Shown here one piece after another: positions 23,510-34,484 of a stretch of DNA of 64,000 bases. Origin of the DNA: Tubiluchus corallicola (Eukaryota > Priapulida > Priapulimorpha > Priapulimorphida > Tubiluchidae); contig JAQGDQ010000482.1 of the NCBI GenBank assembly GCA_030141605.1, forward strand, positions 1 to 64,000, given 5' to 3'. Under the pieces are notes generated by a model, which was not told the DNA's origin, made no database searches, and saw nothing but the letters and a program-made list of their open reading frames with translations. The translations under genes were made by a program, and so were the position numbers. Numbering within the stretch: position 1 is the first letter of the stretch; every line of letters begins with the position of its first letter.

Positions 23510-24692
23510 TGTTGGGAGCTAGTAGATTTTTATGGTGGGGGTGCAACTCTTTACCTCCCAACTCATCCACAAATCTGACTACCCTGTCGCGTCATCTTTC
23601 ATTCACAATAAAAGGGTTGTGCAACATACGTGGGCGGTTGTTGTCCTACAATTTTCCAGAGGGCAACAAGGCATATGAACCAAAATTCAACGACACAGGT
23701 ATAATTAATATATCTTTAGTGAGGTTGCAATGTCGAAGGGCTCACTTGAAAAACCAGCGGGTCTAAGGCTTGATGTTACGTTTTACGGGGGTCTACTTAG
23801 GCGTTATGGTTTTCCATGTTGACCATGACATACATAGATTCCGAACATACCAACAACAAAATCTTATATGAAATGGAGGAAAAGATTATGATTATGTTTA
23901 CTATTTTTATTCACTTTTTACTCTGTTTAGATAAATCAGAACAGGTTAAATTATCAATAACAGTTTCGCATAAAAGCATAATAACAAAAATGACAAAGTG
24001 GAAAGAAAACAAAATGTCTACTTATCAGTTAACCCTTCCCCTGAGAGGACAAGGACATGGGAGAGGAGTCCGCGGACGTAGCTCACTCCAGTCAGTCACA
24101 GCAACACATCAACGACTTCAAGTCTATGGCCATAACAATCAACGGTGATGACGCCGGCTGCAGCACCAATCAAACATGAACAAAGGAATGGCTCACAAGT
24201 CTCTGTGGTTGACTCAGGATACGTCCACAATCCACAACGTCTGGACACTGGTGGCTAGTCACGCCTTTCCATGTAGTTTAGAATAAGACACATCGCAGAA
24301 AGTTCCAACATCTCATCAGTGTGAATAAAGCTCCATCCACAACATCAAAACTGAAGTAGTTTGGTATCACCACTGATAGTCTCTTTATGTTAGATCAGTC
24401 AAATAGTAGATGTGCACAAGTTTAGTACTTCAAAGACTCTTATAATCAAGTTTAGGATTTTAACCATTTTCGTAAAGTAAAGTTAAAGTTAAGAGTTAAA
24501 GCATTTTTGGCTGCTTTTAGATTCAGCAGTTACACTGTACTCTCCTGGATATCTGTGTCATGCACTTTCCAAGATCATGTTATGCATGGATAGGTTATAG
24601 TATATTACGAAAGGAGGGGTGATAGGTAGGAAGCCCTTCCCACAGACTATACTACAGCAATATCTAGTTTAGCTATGTGTAAGAACCTTACA
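23510..24692 (-). repeat. 5' LTR of the Gmr1-like element
   Basis: 1183 bp, same ends as the other LTR, roughly 98% identical by eye. It should carry the element's promoter and poly(A) site, which I could not place. Confidence 0.95.
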
Positions 24693-24699
24693 GTCATTT

Positions 24700-25040
24700 T
24701 TAGTTTCTTTAGCTCGAATTCGATTCGAACCTAAAGTTATAGATTCGAATAATTCAGCATTTCAGCCACGTACGCTCGTTATCATAAAATTCTTTGAAAC
24801 AGCATACAAATAGCCTATTTAGCTGCATTTGCTGTGCAAAATTTTTGACAAATTAAAAGTGGTTTTACTGCAGAACAAATTCAAACAATATGCATGAGTT
24901 TTGTAAGACCACTGTTTACTAGTGGTTCAAAAACTTTCTCAAAAATCTTTCAAACTCAATTCGAATTCGATTCGGATTTGAAATACTGAAATTCGGTTCG
25001 ATTGAAATTCGTTTTCTGGTAGAGAATGCTCACCTCTAGT
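24700..25040. other. Self-complementary GAATTCGATTCG-rich segment, possible MITE
   Basis: CTCGAATTCGATTCGAACC at 24713 and AATTCGAATTCGATTCGG at 24959 are near-palindromic, and TAGAGGTGAGCATTC on the minus strand marks the right end at about 25040. TAGAGGTG starts are common in hAT MITEs. No target duplication was confirmed because the left end lies against the LTR. Confidence 0.35.
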
Positions 25041-25433
25041 AAGGAGAATCAATCACAACAGATTTGTTTGTTTCATCCAATTTCTTGATGACATCAGTTT
25101 TTGCAATAAATTCTCTATTTCTTTCTTTGCACGCTGAGGTTGTTTTCAGAACTGGACACTGTTTGTGTTAGCTTATCATGGTTTCTTCAAAAATTGTTTA
25201 CATAGTAAAAAAATCAATTTTTTGTCATTCTGGAATTTTGCTATCAGAATGCTTTTTTCTCAATGTTGTTGATTACAAGTATTTTTAAATAATATTTGAA
25301 ATTTTGAAAACACTTTGTAAGCACCTAACTGTGTCAGAGTAGGTAGCAATTTAATGTTTGAACGTTGTAGGTTATGTATATATAGCACTACTATATAACA
25401 GACTACTACGTATAACATACTGCTACATTGCAG
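25041..25433. other. Intron-like DNA upstream of the amidase exon
   Basis: AT-rich DNA ending in the acceptor CTGCTACATTGCAG at 25433. No upstream amidase exon was found here. Confidence 0.5.
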
Positions 25434-25706
25434 TTAACTGCTGGAAAAGTTGATTTGGCAATTGGTGGCGATCAGGGAGGCTCGGTTCGTAATTCAGCTG
25501 GTTGGGGTGGTATTGTCGGTCTCAAACCTACATTTGGTTTGGTGCCGTACTCAGGAACAGCTAGTGTGCAGTATCGATTGGATCATCTAGGTCCAATGGC
25601 TCGTACTGTCTACGACTGTGCATTGTTGTTAGAAGTTATAGCTGGGTATGATCCACTGGATGACAGAACTCACAAACACGTCGAAATTCCAAGTTATACA
25701 GATATG
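25434..25706 (+). CDS. Internal exon of an amidase-signature hydrolase
   Basis: A 273-nt exon (91 codons, phase 0 at both ends) between acceptor ACATTGCAG and donor ATG|GTAGGT. It encodes the core of the amidase signature: [30 protein letters not shown], then [20 protein letters not shown] and AGYDPLDDR. In this family the serine of GGDQGGS[IV]R is the nucleophile of a Ser-Ser-Lys triad that hydrolyses amides. The GGDQGGS form, with Asp where many members have Ser, matches the nitrile-pathway amidase type. The lysine, cis-serine and other exons are not visible. The Gmr1-like element lies only 740 bp upstream, presumably within an intron. An isolated exon of a pseudogene is the alternative. 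Confidence 0.8.
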
Positions 25707-26960
25707 GTAGGTTTATTTAAAATTATCAGGACTGTGCAGTTTTGTATATGACTTTTTTGTTCTGGACAAAATTAAGTTTTATGCTTAATTGGGGATACAC
25801 CAAAGTTCTAAAGTTATGCAGAGGAAGCACATAAATGTCACATCTAACCATTTTAATTTAGTTCACATTTTTATTTTGTATTTAAAATTAAAACAAGTGA
25901 ACCATGAAGTTAAAACATTGTTGAAAAGGAACCACTTTTGAAAAGCGCAGTTGCAAGAGTGGGTAAGTGGACCTTTGGTCACGATGAAAAGATGCCACAA
26001 TTGGTGGGAATGATGGGGGGGGGAGTTCTGTTTAATTCAAACAGAAATGCAATGTCGTATTGTGCATTTAGAAGCTAGGGTAGATTAGTAGGGTCTGTAT
26101 AGTATGAGACGGCACATAGACACTTTATGGTTTTCCAAACTTTCTGTACAGTTAATAAGAGAAAAGAAAGCCATTACCGAAATGGCAAGACTAGCTTTGT
26201 TCAAATACACAAGTTTGACCAAAGGTTTTTGGAATGAAAGTGTGTTCTACGGCAGTGCTGTGTCATTGTTAGTTTGGTGACTATAAAATTTTGCATTTGA
26301 ATGATAGGCTCCTGCCTCTATTTGCAGAGACTTGAAAATTGTTATGCCACCGTAGTGCATCATAGTAATTTTACCCATTCCATAATATTTTTAAACATTC
26401 CATAATATTTCTAGAATCTTGTTTACTGTTGTCACTCAAAATCTAAGAAACAAAATTTATGGTGAAAATTGACAACGTCCCAATGAGAACGTAAGGAAAT
26501 ATGGGCTAGGATTAGGGTTACGGAAGGATTAGATAATTATTTCAACTACTTTTACCTCTTCTAAGGAAGCTTTGCTTCAACACAGTTTGTTTGTTTGTTT
26601 ATTTGTCTGTCTGTTTGCTTGGTTGTTTTTTGTCTGTTATGGCAATAAGCCTAATTACGTAAAGACTAGCTAACAGATTTCCACGAAACTTTGCAGAGAT
26701 AGGCTGATATAGGGTGCCAAAATGGGCATTTCCCCCCAGTTCTCTTTCCACACAATTTGATCATAATCAATTTTCGTGATACAAAAATCATTCGTGAAGC
26801 ACTTCATGGCCGTATCAGAAGAAGTGTTTGGTACTTCTTCTTCATTATCTCCACCTGGTCAAATAAATATGAGTTAGTTTCAGAAATTCGAAAAATTCTC
26901 ACTTACATAACCGTATAACGATGTCCATATGCAACGTTTAATAATGTGTACAATGTGTAT
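25707..26960. other. Intron-like or intergenic DNA, no further exon found
   Basis: No amidase continuation is seen. 26580-26770 has TTTG/TCTG runs followed by ATTTCCACGAAACTTTGCAG, which looks like a dispersed repeat but is not assigned. Confidence 0.4.
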
Positions 26961-26964
26961 AGCC

Positions 26965-27412
<448 letters not shown>

Positions 27413-28421
27413 GTGCATGCGTGCACGCTATGCGGCTCTTGTATTGGAAATTTAAAGTAGGACTCTGAGATTTAGCGAGTTTTCAAGTTTCCGATGACCA
27501 TTTTTCTTATTGGCTTCCTGGTCAGGTGAGTTTTGGTCACTTCAGGATCTATACACGGTAATAGTAATTTCATTTGAGTTTTTGAGAAGTGCAAGAAACG
27601 TATAATTATGTTGTTCTACATCTAGCTGCAGTTTCTTCACAACATTGCGCCAACATTGGAGACCCCGCTTAAAGGAAAACCGGAGGACTGTGTAGACATT
27701 AGCTGTAAACACAGCTCGAAAATATTGAAAACTACAACAGCATTTTTTTAATGAAAACTTTGATTTAACAATAATTACCACGGATATTTAAATTTCGTTA
27801 AACTTTCAAAGCTACGCGTGGCTCAGCAAATCCACTAAGACTGGCAATGACGCCTTTTTTGTTATATTCTCGCAACTGAGAAATAGGCGAGGTACCGTGA
27901 TAAACATGCTCACGAACTGGAATGTTCGTCTGTGTCGTCAGTGTGATGCAAAGCCCATCTCCGTGACATCACGTCAGCGTCTTGTAGCAGTCTTCGCTTA
28001 TGCAAACGTGCTTAACATGCAAGCATTGAATAAACAGTGGTTAGTTTGTGACGTAAGCGATAACTGTGTTGGGTTGCCGATAATTAACTATCCAAGGCAA
28101 TTATTCAAATATTTGAAACAATTGCTAACTTTTATGGGCAAGAAAATCTATATTTTGGACAGCGAATTAAAACGAGATTGAGTTTTATTAATTGTCCGGC
28201 TTTCATTTAAAATAAACGTTTTAAAAATCACTAGTAGGCAAAACCAGTTGAGCACAGTCTGTGGGGATGTTAAAGCACATTGCTCTCTTAGCTGTCCAAC
28301 AGAAACGAAGGATACTAATAAATAATAAATAATTTTTTATAAAGTTTTTTTTTTTACAAAAGTAAACAAAGCTGCAATTGCATAGTTGTGTAGTTACTGA
28401 CATTTTTACTGTTTTGCTCTC
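27413..28421. other. No gene seen
   Basis: Unique DNA between the microsatellite and the LRR gene. Short open frames have no supporting features. Possible 3' UTR of the LRR gene near 28200-28420. Confidence 0.45.
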
Positions 28422-30002
28422 TCATTCGTTCGCTGATAAGAATTGTCTTATTATTGATGAGTTTCTGCAATTCTGAGCTTCAGCTAATTTTGATGATTTC
28501 CGCCGCGCTGAAGGTATTCTAGCTGTTGAGAGTTTTCTTGGTGAAGAGGAATTTCTACGAGAGAGAGACTCTCTTGGTGTTGAGGATGTTCTGCGATTGT
28601 GAGGCTCTTTTGGTGTTGATGATGTTCTGCGATTGTGAGGCTCTTTTGGTGTTGAGGATGTTCTGCAATTGTGAGGCTCTTTTGGTGTTGAGGATTTTCT
28701 GCGATTGTGAGGCTCTTTTGGTGTTGAAGATGTTCTGCAATTGTGAGGCTCTTTTGGTGTTGAGGATGTTCTTCGATTGTGAGACTCTTTTGGTGTTGAG
28801 GATGTTCTTCGATTGTGAGACTCTTTTGGTGTTGAGGATGTTCTTCGATTGTGAGACTCTTTTGGTGTTGAGGATGTTCTTCGATTGTGAGACTCTTTTG
28901 GTGTTGAGGATTTTCTGCAATTGTGAGGCTCTTTTGGTGTTGAGGATGTTCTTCGATTGTGGGGCTCTTTTGGTGTTGAGGATCTTCTGCAATTGTTGGG
29001 CTCTTTTGGTGTTGAGGATTTTCTGCAATTGTGAGGCTCTTTTGGTGTTGAAGATGTTCTTCGATTGTGAGACTCTTTTGGTGTTGAGGATGTTCTTCGA
29101 TTGTGAGACTCTTTTGGTGTTGAGGATGTTCTTCGATTGTGAGACTCTTTTGGTGTTGAGGATTTTCTGCAATTGTGAGGCTCTTTTGGTGTTGAGGATG
29201 TTCTTCGATTGTGGGGCTCTTTTGGTGTTGAGGATCTTCTGCAATTGTTGGGCTCTTTTGGTGCTGAGGATTTTCTGCGATTGTTGGGCTCTTTTGGTGC
29301 TGAGGAATTTTTTGGTGTTGAGGCCTTTCTTGCTGATGAAACATTTCTTGCACTCGAAGATTTTGTTGACTTTGAATGTTGCTTTGATTTAGAGAGCTTT
29401 CTTGCTGTTGCAGACTTTCTTGTGGCTGAGGACTTTCTTGATTTTGAGGACTTTCTTGCCACTGAATGTGTTTTTTCTGCTGATGACCTTGCTGGTATTG
29501 AGTATATTGTTGGCGTTAAAGATTCTGTATGGACGCTTTTTGGCGCTGCTGGCTGAGTCGTTTTGGTTGTTTCTTTGCCCATTGAGATTGTTTGTCTAGC
29601 TAAAGAGTTTTCTGTAATTGAACTGATTCCTGGTTCTGAGAATTTTGTTGGTGACTTACTGGTTGTATCGTAGTTTGGTGCCGAGGAGTTTCTTTCTGTT
29701 GAGGACTTTACATCTGTTGAGGCCTTTCCTTCTGTGGAGAACTTTCTTTCTGTTGGGGACTTTCTTTCTGGGGAGGACTCGTTTTCTGTTGAGGATTTTC
29801 CTTTTGTTGAGGACTTTCTTTCTGTTGGGGACTTTCTTTCTGTTGAATACCTCCTTGCTGATGAGGACTTTCTTCGTGTTGAGGATCTTTTTGCTGTTGA
29901 GGACTTTTTTCGCTGTGAGGACTTTCTGCTTGTGGAGCCTTTTCTTTTTGAATGTCCTGTACCTTGGAATTTTCCATTTGTGTTCCTAGCTGCTGTGGGC
30001 AT
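28422..30002 (-). CDS. Overlapping second frame: Ser/Arg/Pro-rich repeat ORF
   Basis: A 526-codon frame overlaps the last 295 bases of exon 2 in another phase and continues to 28422. It begins with RKSS/ERKS repeats and continues with a 12-residue repeat of the type RTSSTPKEPHNR, about 20 copies. It could be the real tail, reached by frameshift (assembly indel, splicing or programmed), or only a by-product of the 36-bp minisatellite. In the core array all six frames are open, so openness alone is not evidence. Confidence 0.35.
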   Translation of the reverse strand: MPTAARNTNGKFQGTGHSKRKGSTSRKSSQRKKSSTAKRSSTRRKSSSARRYSTERKSPTERKSSTKGKSSTENESSPERKSPTERKFSTEGKASTDVKSSTERNSSAPNYDTTSKSPTKFSEPGISSITENSLARQTISMGKETTKTTQPAAPKSVHTESLTPTIYSIPARSSAEKTHSVARKSSKSRKSSATRKSATARKLSKSKQHSKSTKSSSARNVSSARKASTPKNSSAPKEPNNRRKSSAPKEPNNCRRSSTPKEPHNRRTSSTPKEPHNCRKSSTPKESHNRRTSSTPKESHNRRTSSTPKESHNRRTSSTPKEPHNCRKSSTPKEPNNCRRSSTPKEPHNRRTSSTPKEPHNCRKSSTPKESHNRRTSSTPKESHNRRTSSTPKESHNRRTSSTPKESHNRRTSSTPKEPHNCRTSSTPKEPHNRRKSSTPKEPHNCRTSSTPKEPHNRRTSSTPKEPHNRRTSSTPRESLSRRNSSSPRKLSTARIPSARRKSSKLAEAQNCRNSSIIRQFLSANE

Positions 30003-33000
30003 TTCAACGATGTGTCCTGTTCTTTGACATTTATTAGCTGCATGCCTGGTTCTTGAGGCGATGACACTTGAGTGTCTTGGTTCTCAGAACCCACGTCTGT
30101 TGATGCTCCTTTTTGTTCATTTAGCTTTTCAGAACATGATGTTTCCTCAGTCGCTTGTTGCACAGTTTCCACTTGTTGTGTTTGCGTTTCCATGGTTTCC
30201 GGCTGAGCTGGTTGTGATGCTGCGTCTGTTCTGTTAGAAGTCCTGCAAACTACTAATAGTATCAATGCTAATATTAAAAATCCAAATGAAGAGCCCAAAG
30301 CAACAATTGCTTTGAAACGTAGGCGTTGGAATGGTATTATCTTTGTACTAGTCGCTGTCGTTCGTGTAGATGAACTAGAAGTTGTAGGAGATCCACTTGT
30401 AGAGAGATTTGACGAAGTCTTGTCCGATATGTCACCCTGCAACATTCGTTTTGATGGTGTCACTGCAGTGCTTGTCATTAATGCGCAGTTAAAGTCACTT
30501 GGCTGAGCATTTATTTTGTATCCACCAACTCCCTCACAATCTATTATGCTCCCATTCCACGATTCTGTTTTTATCCAAGCATGGTCACAATTGCACGCCA
30601 ACTTTAAACCTGAAATACAAAAACCTTAAACGGTGAGTTATTAACACTTCTTTCACGGATATCCCCAAAACAAAGCCTAAACAAGATAATTAACTAGATT
30701 TTGATGCATGAATAACAAGTTGAAGGCCCTTTCTTAGTTTCAAAACAGATTTTTATTGCCAGAGCTTCTCCCAAACATGTCTCATCTGCTGAACTGACTA
30801 TTATGAAAACTTGTTTGCTAACCTAACACTCTCAGGTATGCTAACCTAACACTCTCAGATTGTGCTAACCTAACAATCTCAGGTTATGCTAGCCTAACAC
30901 TCTCAGGTTGTGCTAACCTAACACTCTCAGGTTGTGCTAACCTAACACTCTCAGGTTGTGCTAACCTAACACTCTCAGGTTATGCTAACCTAACACTCTC
31001 AGGTTGTGCTAACCTAACCATCTCAGGTTATGCTAACCTAACACTCTCAGGTTGTGCTAAGCTAACACTCTCAGGTTATGCTAGCCTAACACTCTCAGGT
31101 TATGCTAACCTAACACTCTCAGGTTGTGCTAACCTAACACTCTCAGGTTATGCTAAGCTAACACGCTCAGGTTATGCTAGCCTAACACTCTCAGGTTATG
31201 CTAAGCTAACACGCTCAGGTTATGCTAGCCTAACACTCTCAGGTTATGCTAGCTAACACTCTCAGGTTATGCTAGCCTAACACTCTCAGATTATGCTAGC
31301 CTAACACTCTCAGATTATGCTAGTCTAACACTCTCAGTTTATGCTAAGCTAACACTCTCAGGTTATGCTAAGCAAACACTCTCAGATTATGCTAAGCTAA
31401 CACTCTCAGGTTATGCTAGCTTAACACTCTCAAGTTATGCTAACCTAACACTCTCAGGTTATGCTAAGCTAACACTCTCAGGTTATGCTAGCCTAACACT
31501 CTTGGGTGTTAAAATATACACATATAATACAGATTTAATGTGGAAAATCACGAAGTACACTGTACAAAGTTAATTGACTATTTTAATTGCTACAGTCGCC
31601 ATATTTTGGATATGTTTAATTTAGTAAAGCGATGTTTCTTAAAAACATTGTGAGAGTTGGGAAACTATAGTGACTCATTATAAACTGATAAACAAAAATA
31701 AAACAATTAGGCACAACGTTAAATTTTATTGGCACCCAAACATCTCGTGGGCAGGTGTATCCATGCCCAAATCTCTTGTGTCCAAATGTCCTATACCCAA
31801 GTGCCCCTTGCCCAAATGCCCGTGTCCAAATGTCTCGCGCTCAAAAATGTCCCGTGCCCAAATGTCCAATGCCCAAATACCTCTAATAGATTTCATAACA
31901 TGCTCTGCTAAGAGGAAGATATAAGTCAGACTAGTACTTGCTGGGTATACTATTGATGACACGTGGGTGGATGTTGGAAAATGTGGCGCCATATTAAGTT
32001 GTGGACTTGAAGTTAATTCGTATTACCAGCAAAAAAGTGACACCATATTACAAGCAAAATCAGTTGAATATTCGAGAGAAACGTAGGGAACAACAATTTT
32101 GTTCTTTTTTTGTTAATGTGGACTTATTTGCAGGGCCTATTTCAGCCTAAGCGAGGCCCGGGGAAGTGGGGTGTGTGAAGCCCCCTTCGGGAAGGGAGGC
32201 GGGCGCTACCATGGTTGAACTACTAGAATGCCGGAGAAGCATTTTCGAAGAGAAAATATGGAGTTATACAGTTGTTAAAGGAAAGAACAATTGAAAGAAA
32301 AGCTGTTTTATTCTCAAGACCAGTCCTTAATACTTGTCAAATAGTCAAATCAAAAACAACATCTTTGCAATATGTAATACCGTACTCTCACTTCCGTACA
32401 AGCTGGTGTTAGAAATTCCGAAATTGAAAACAGCTGAACATCGGCACCGAGCCGCACAAGGCAAACGGCGCGCGTGCGGCAAGAGAGAGAGAGAGGGAAA
32501 GAGGAGGCAGTATGTTCGCATAAAGCAAAAAAATGTTACATCGGCACGAGGCCCCCTGGAGGGTCAGGCCCCGGGGAAGTATCCCCACTCCCCCCCCACC
32601 TGAAATGGGGCTGCTTAATTGGCAAGGAGGCGGGGAGTGGTGAACTACTTTTTTAACAGACGCAAAGAAAACCGCTTTTGTATTAATTTTTTTACAGAGT
32701 TTGATGTTATTTTGTATCTTTATAAGTTTTAATAAAAGCATTTAGAGTTCTGATTAATCCATGTGTCTGAAGCATCTGTTTTCGCCTGCCTGCGTTTATT
32801 GTTTGCAGGTTGTCTGTTTTGTTTGAAACAAGCGCTTACCTGGATATCAGTGGGGGGACGCCCATTTCCTACCTCGCAAAGGTTTTGTATTTTGTTAAAT
32901 TTAATCATCAATGACCAATGGTAGAAATGCTACTTGGAAGGTAAAAGGAGGGCATTTTCTATAACACCAGTGATAAATTAATATAACAAAAGAGTGTCCT

Positions 33001-33573
33001 ACCTGTAAGCTGTATATGGACGTCTTCTGGCTTTGTCTTTTTATTCAGTATTGGTCGGTAAATTCTTTCCATTGGCATATCTTTTATAACTAATTTCCGG
33101 AAATTTGGATTACCAGACAAATTTAGTCCAAATCCACTTTTGTTTAAGTTCGGATTATGCCAAATAAAAATATCTCTAAGACTGGCGGCCTTTTCAAACG
33201 CCTTTGGGTGCATGAAGTTTAGTTGGACGTTTTTGCTGATGTTAATCTTTTGCATATTGGCACAGATAACATCTTCACCAATCGCTTCTAAACTTGTTTC
33301 CACTAAAGTAAATTCATCCTTGATGGTGACATTTTCAAGAAATTTGTCTGGTAGTTCAGAGTCCGGATAGTATCGAATAGCAAAAGCAGTAATTGTCTTC
33401 CCTTTTAGTTTCTGACTTCGCTCTGCTAATTCTGACTTTGTTTGATCGTTACTGAAGAGACGAGCGTAATTAGACGATCTGAAACTTGGTCTCAACATGC
33501 CGGGTCTGAACGTTGTAGCGTAACTAATGGCGGCTGCTGCTAATATACAAGCACATTTTAGTTTTGCCTTCAT
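28422..33573 (-). CDS. Leucine-rich-repeat membrane protein with repetitive cytoplasmic tail (two-exon locus)
   Basis: Exon 1 (33573-33003) and exon 2 (from 30609) join in phase 1: the last G of exon 1 plus GT of exon 2 make a glycine codon. Translation passes from IQLT through G to LKLACNCDHAWIK. The product has a signal peptide, LRR-like segments, a cysteine cap, a Ser/Thr stalk, one membrane segment (about residues 290-312) and a glutamine-rich tail ending at 29708, about 490 residues in all. It is probably a cell-surface receptor or adhesion molecule. A second frame overlapping the tail is open from 30002 to 28422, so the true C-terminus is uncertain. The 2.4 kb intron holds two minisatellites and a MITE. 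Confidence 0.75.
28575..29310. repeat. 36-bp minisatellite in the gene's 3' part, ~20 units
   Basis: On the plus strand units read GGCTCTTTTGGTGTTGAGGA followed by TGTTCT(G/T)C(G/A)ATTGTGA. Higher-order copying is visible: a block of units near 28880-29010 recurs near 29130-29260. Confidence 0.95.
29708..30609 (-). CDS. LRR protein exon 2 (LRR cap, transmembrane, tail)
   Basis: Acceptor TTTGTATTTCAG precedes 30609. LACNCDHAWIKTESW and IIDCEG with a later Cys (FNCAL) fit an LRR C-terminal cap (C-x-C ... C ... C). A Ser/Thr-rich stalk follows (SPTTSSSSTRTTATST), then the membrane segment IVALGSSFGFLILALILLVV, followed by Cys-Arg. The inside tail is rich in Q, E, K, S and P with degenerate ESPQQK repeats, and stops at 29708. 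The start is set by the splice junction; there is no local ATG. Confidence 0.7.
30820..31508. repeat. 24-bp intronic minisatellite, ~28 units
   Basis: The unit is CTAACCTAACACTCTCAGGT plus TATG or TGTG. Variants are AGCTAAC, GCCTAAC and ACGCTCAG. It lies within the intron of the LRR gene. Confidence 0.95.
31509..31735. other. Intron sequence, nothing recognised
   Basis: AT-rich intronic DNA. Confidence 0.5.
31736..31890. repeat. Degenerate ~17-bp minisatellite in the intron
   Basis: Repeated CCCAAATGTC / CCCAAGTGCC motifs, about eight or nine units, with variable linkers. Confidence 0.8.
32133..32610. mobile_element. hAT-type MITE, second copy, opposite orientation
   Basis: The internal block around 32485-32570 (GAGAGA run, AGGCAGTATGTTCGCATAAA, GCAAAAAAATGTTAC, then CCCCTGGAGGGT) is the reverse complement of the MITE at 12650-12908. 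The start CAGGGCCTATTTCAGCCTAA resembles its terminal repeat. This copy is longer and carries extra sequence at 32180-32470. Confidence 0.65.
33003..33573 (-). CDS. LRR protein exon 1 (signal peptide and LRR region)
   Basis: ATG at 33573 opens a signal peptide (MKAKLKCACILAAAAISYA). The next ~165 residues contain LRR-like spacing: ICANMQKINISKNVQLNF, then PKAFEKAASLRDIFIW, HNPNL and LSGNPNFRKLVIKD. The exon ends at donor TTACAG|GTAGGA (33003). It is 571 nt, 190 codons plus one base. The repeats are divergent, so only two or three LRR units are clear. Confidence 0.75.
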
Positions 33574-33884
33574 CGTGTTTATTTTTTGAACTCACTATTG
33601 TTTTCGCGCAGGTTGTACATGTATTCACTGCTTGTACCACTGCAGCAAACATGTACGCCTAATCGCAAATGGTTCTTTTTACTCACTGGTATAGAACGCG
33701 ATGAATACCATGCGCGTAGTTACGAAAAACAATTAGTAAAGACAATTATTGTTCAAGAAACACAATGTACGTTCTCTTGCTGTAGGCCTTGCTTGCGTTC
33801 TTGGATTATGCGTGGCCTAAAAAGTAGAATCAAAGCCTATGATCCTAAGCCAAACCGATCAGACGGTATAGAAACAAAGAAAAG
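33574..33884. other. Upstream region of the LRR gene
   Basis: Presumed promoter and 5' UTR of the minus-strand LRR gene. No clear TATA box. No plus-strand gene supported. Confidence 0.4.
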
Positions 33885-33960
33885 CTTTCTTGGAAAGATC
33901 ATATCAATCTAGTGAAAACTAAACTTTCTAAATATGTATCTATTATACAAAAAGTTATAT
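33885..33960 (+). pseudogene. LINE fragment
   Basis: One frame reads LSWKDHINLVKTKLSKYVSI, then IQKV. This is a conserved segment after the YADD box of non-LTR reverse transcriptases ('L.W..HI..V..K..K..G.I.K'). It runs straight into a pentanucleotide array. Confidence 0.65.
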
Positions 33961-34182
33961 TATATTATATCATATCATATCATATCACGTCACGTCACGT
34001 CACGTCACGTCACATCACATCACATCACATCACATCACATCACATCACATCACATCACATCACATCACATCACATCACATCACATCACATCACATCACAT
34101 TACATTACATTACATTACATTACATTATATTATATTATATTATATTATATTATATTATATTATATTATAATATTAAAAAGTT
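33961..34182. repeat. Pentanucleotide repeats grading (ATATC), (ACGTC), (ACATC), (ACATT), (ATATT)
   Basis: Five-base repeats in blocks that change by one base at a time. Confidence 0.95.
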
Positions 34183-34220
34183 ATATATATAGATATATAT
34201 TATAGACCTATATATAGATA

Positions 34221-34478
34221 TTATGTTATGTTATGTTATGTTATGTTATGTTATGTTATGTTATGTTATGTTATGTTATGTTATGTTATGTTATGTTATG
34301 TTATGTTATGTTATGTTATGTTATGTTATGTTATGTTATGTTATGTTATGTTATGTTATGTTATGTTATGTTATGTTATGTTATGTTATGTTATGTTATG
34401 TTATGTTATGTTATGTTATGTTATGTTATGTTATGTTATGTTATGTTATGTTATGTTATGTTATGTTACGTCACGTGC
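34221..34478. repeat. (TTATG)n pentanucleotide microsatellite, ~50 units
   Basis: An almost perfect array. The same motif forms the array at 40418-40690. Long frames here are artefacts. Confidence 0.97.
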
Positions 34479-34484
34479 ATAGAC

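Larger units (their letters stand above)
16048..24692 (-). mobile_element. Gmr1-like Ty3/gypsy LTR retrotransposon (IN before RT)
   Basis: An 8.6 kb element on the minus strand bounded by two ~1.19 kb LTRs (TG..CA). Order on the coding strand: LTR, primer-binding site, Gag with zinc knuckle, aspartic protease, [gap], integrase with H2C2, DDE and GPY motifs, reverse transcriptase with YIDD, RNase H, polypurine tract, LTR. RT and RNase H are Ty3/gypsy type but the integrase precedes RT, as in Ty1/copia; this mix defines the Gmr1-like group. The LTRs differ by roughly 20 substitutions plus small indels, so the insertion is fairly recent. The flanks TTCATT and GTCATT may be a drifted target duplication. 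Two frameshifts and 369 Ns interrupt it. Confidence 0.9.

Noticed and set aside
30820-31508. CTAACC array as an interstitial telomere
   Set aside because: The unit is 24 bp with a unique part; it is not a TTAGGG or TTAGG run.
33586-33912. 108-codon plus-strand gene
   Set aside because: It lies in the upstream region of the LRR gene and ends in a LINE fragment read in another frame.
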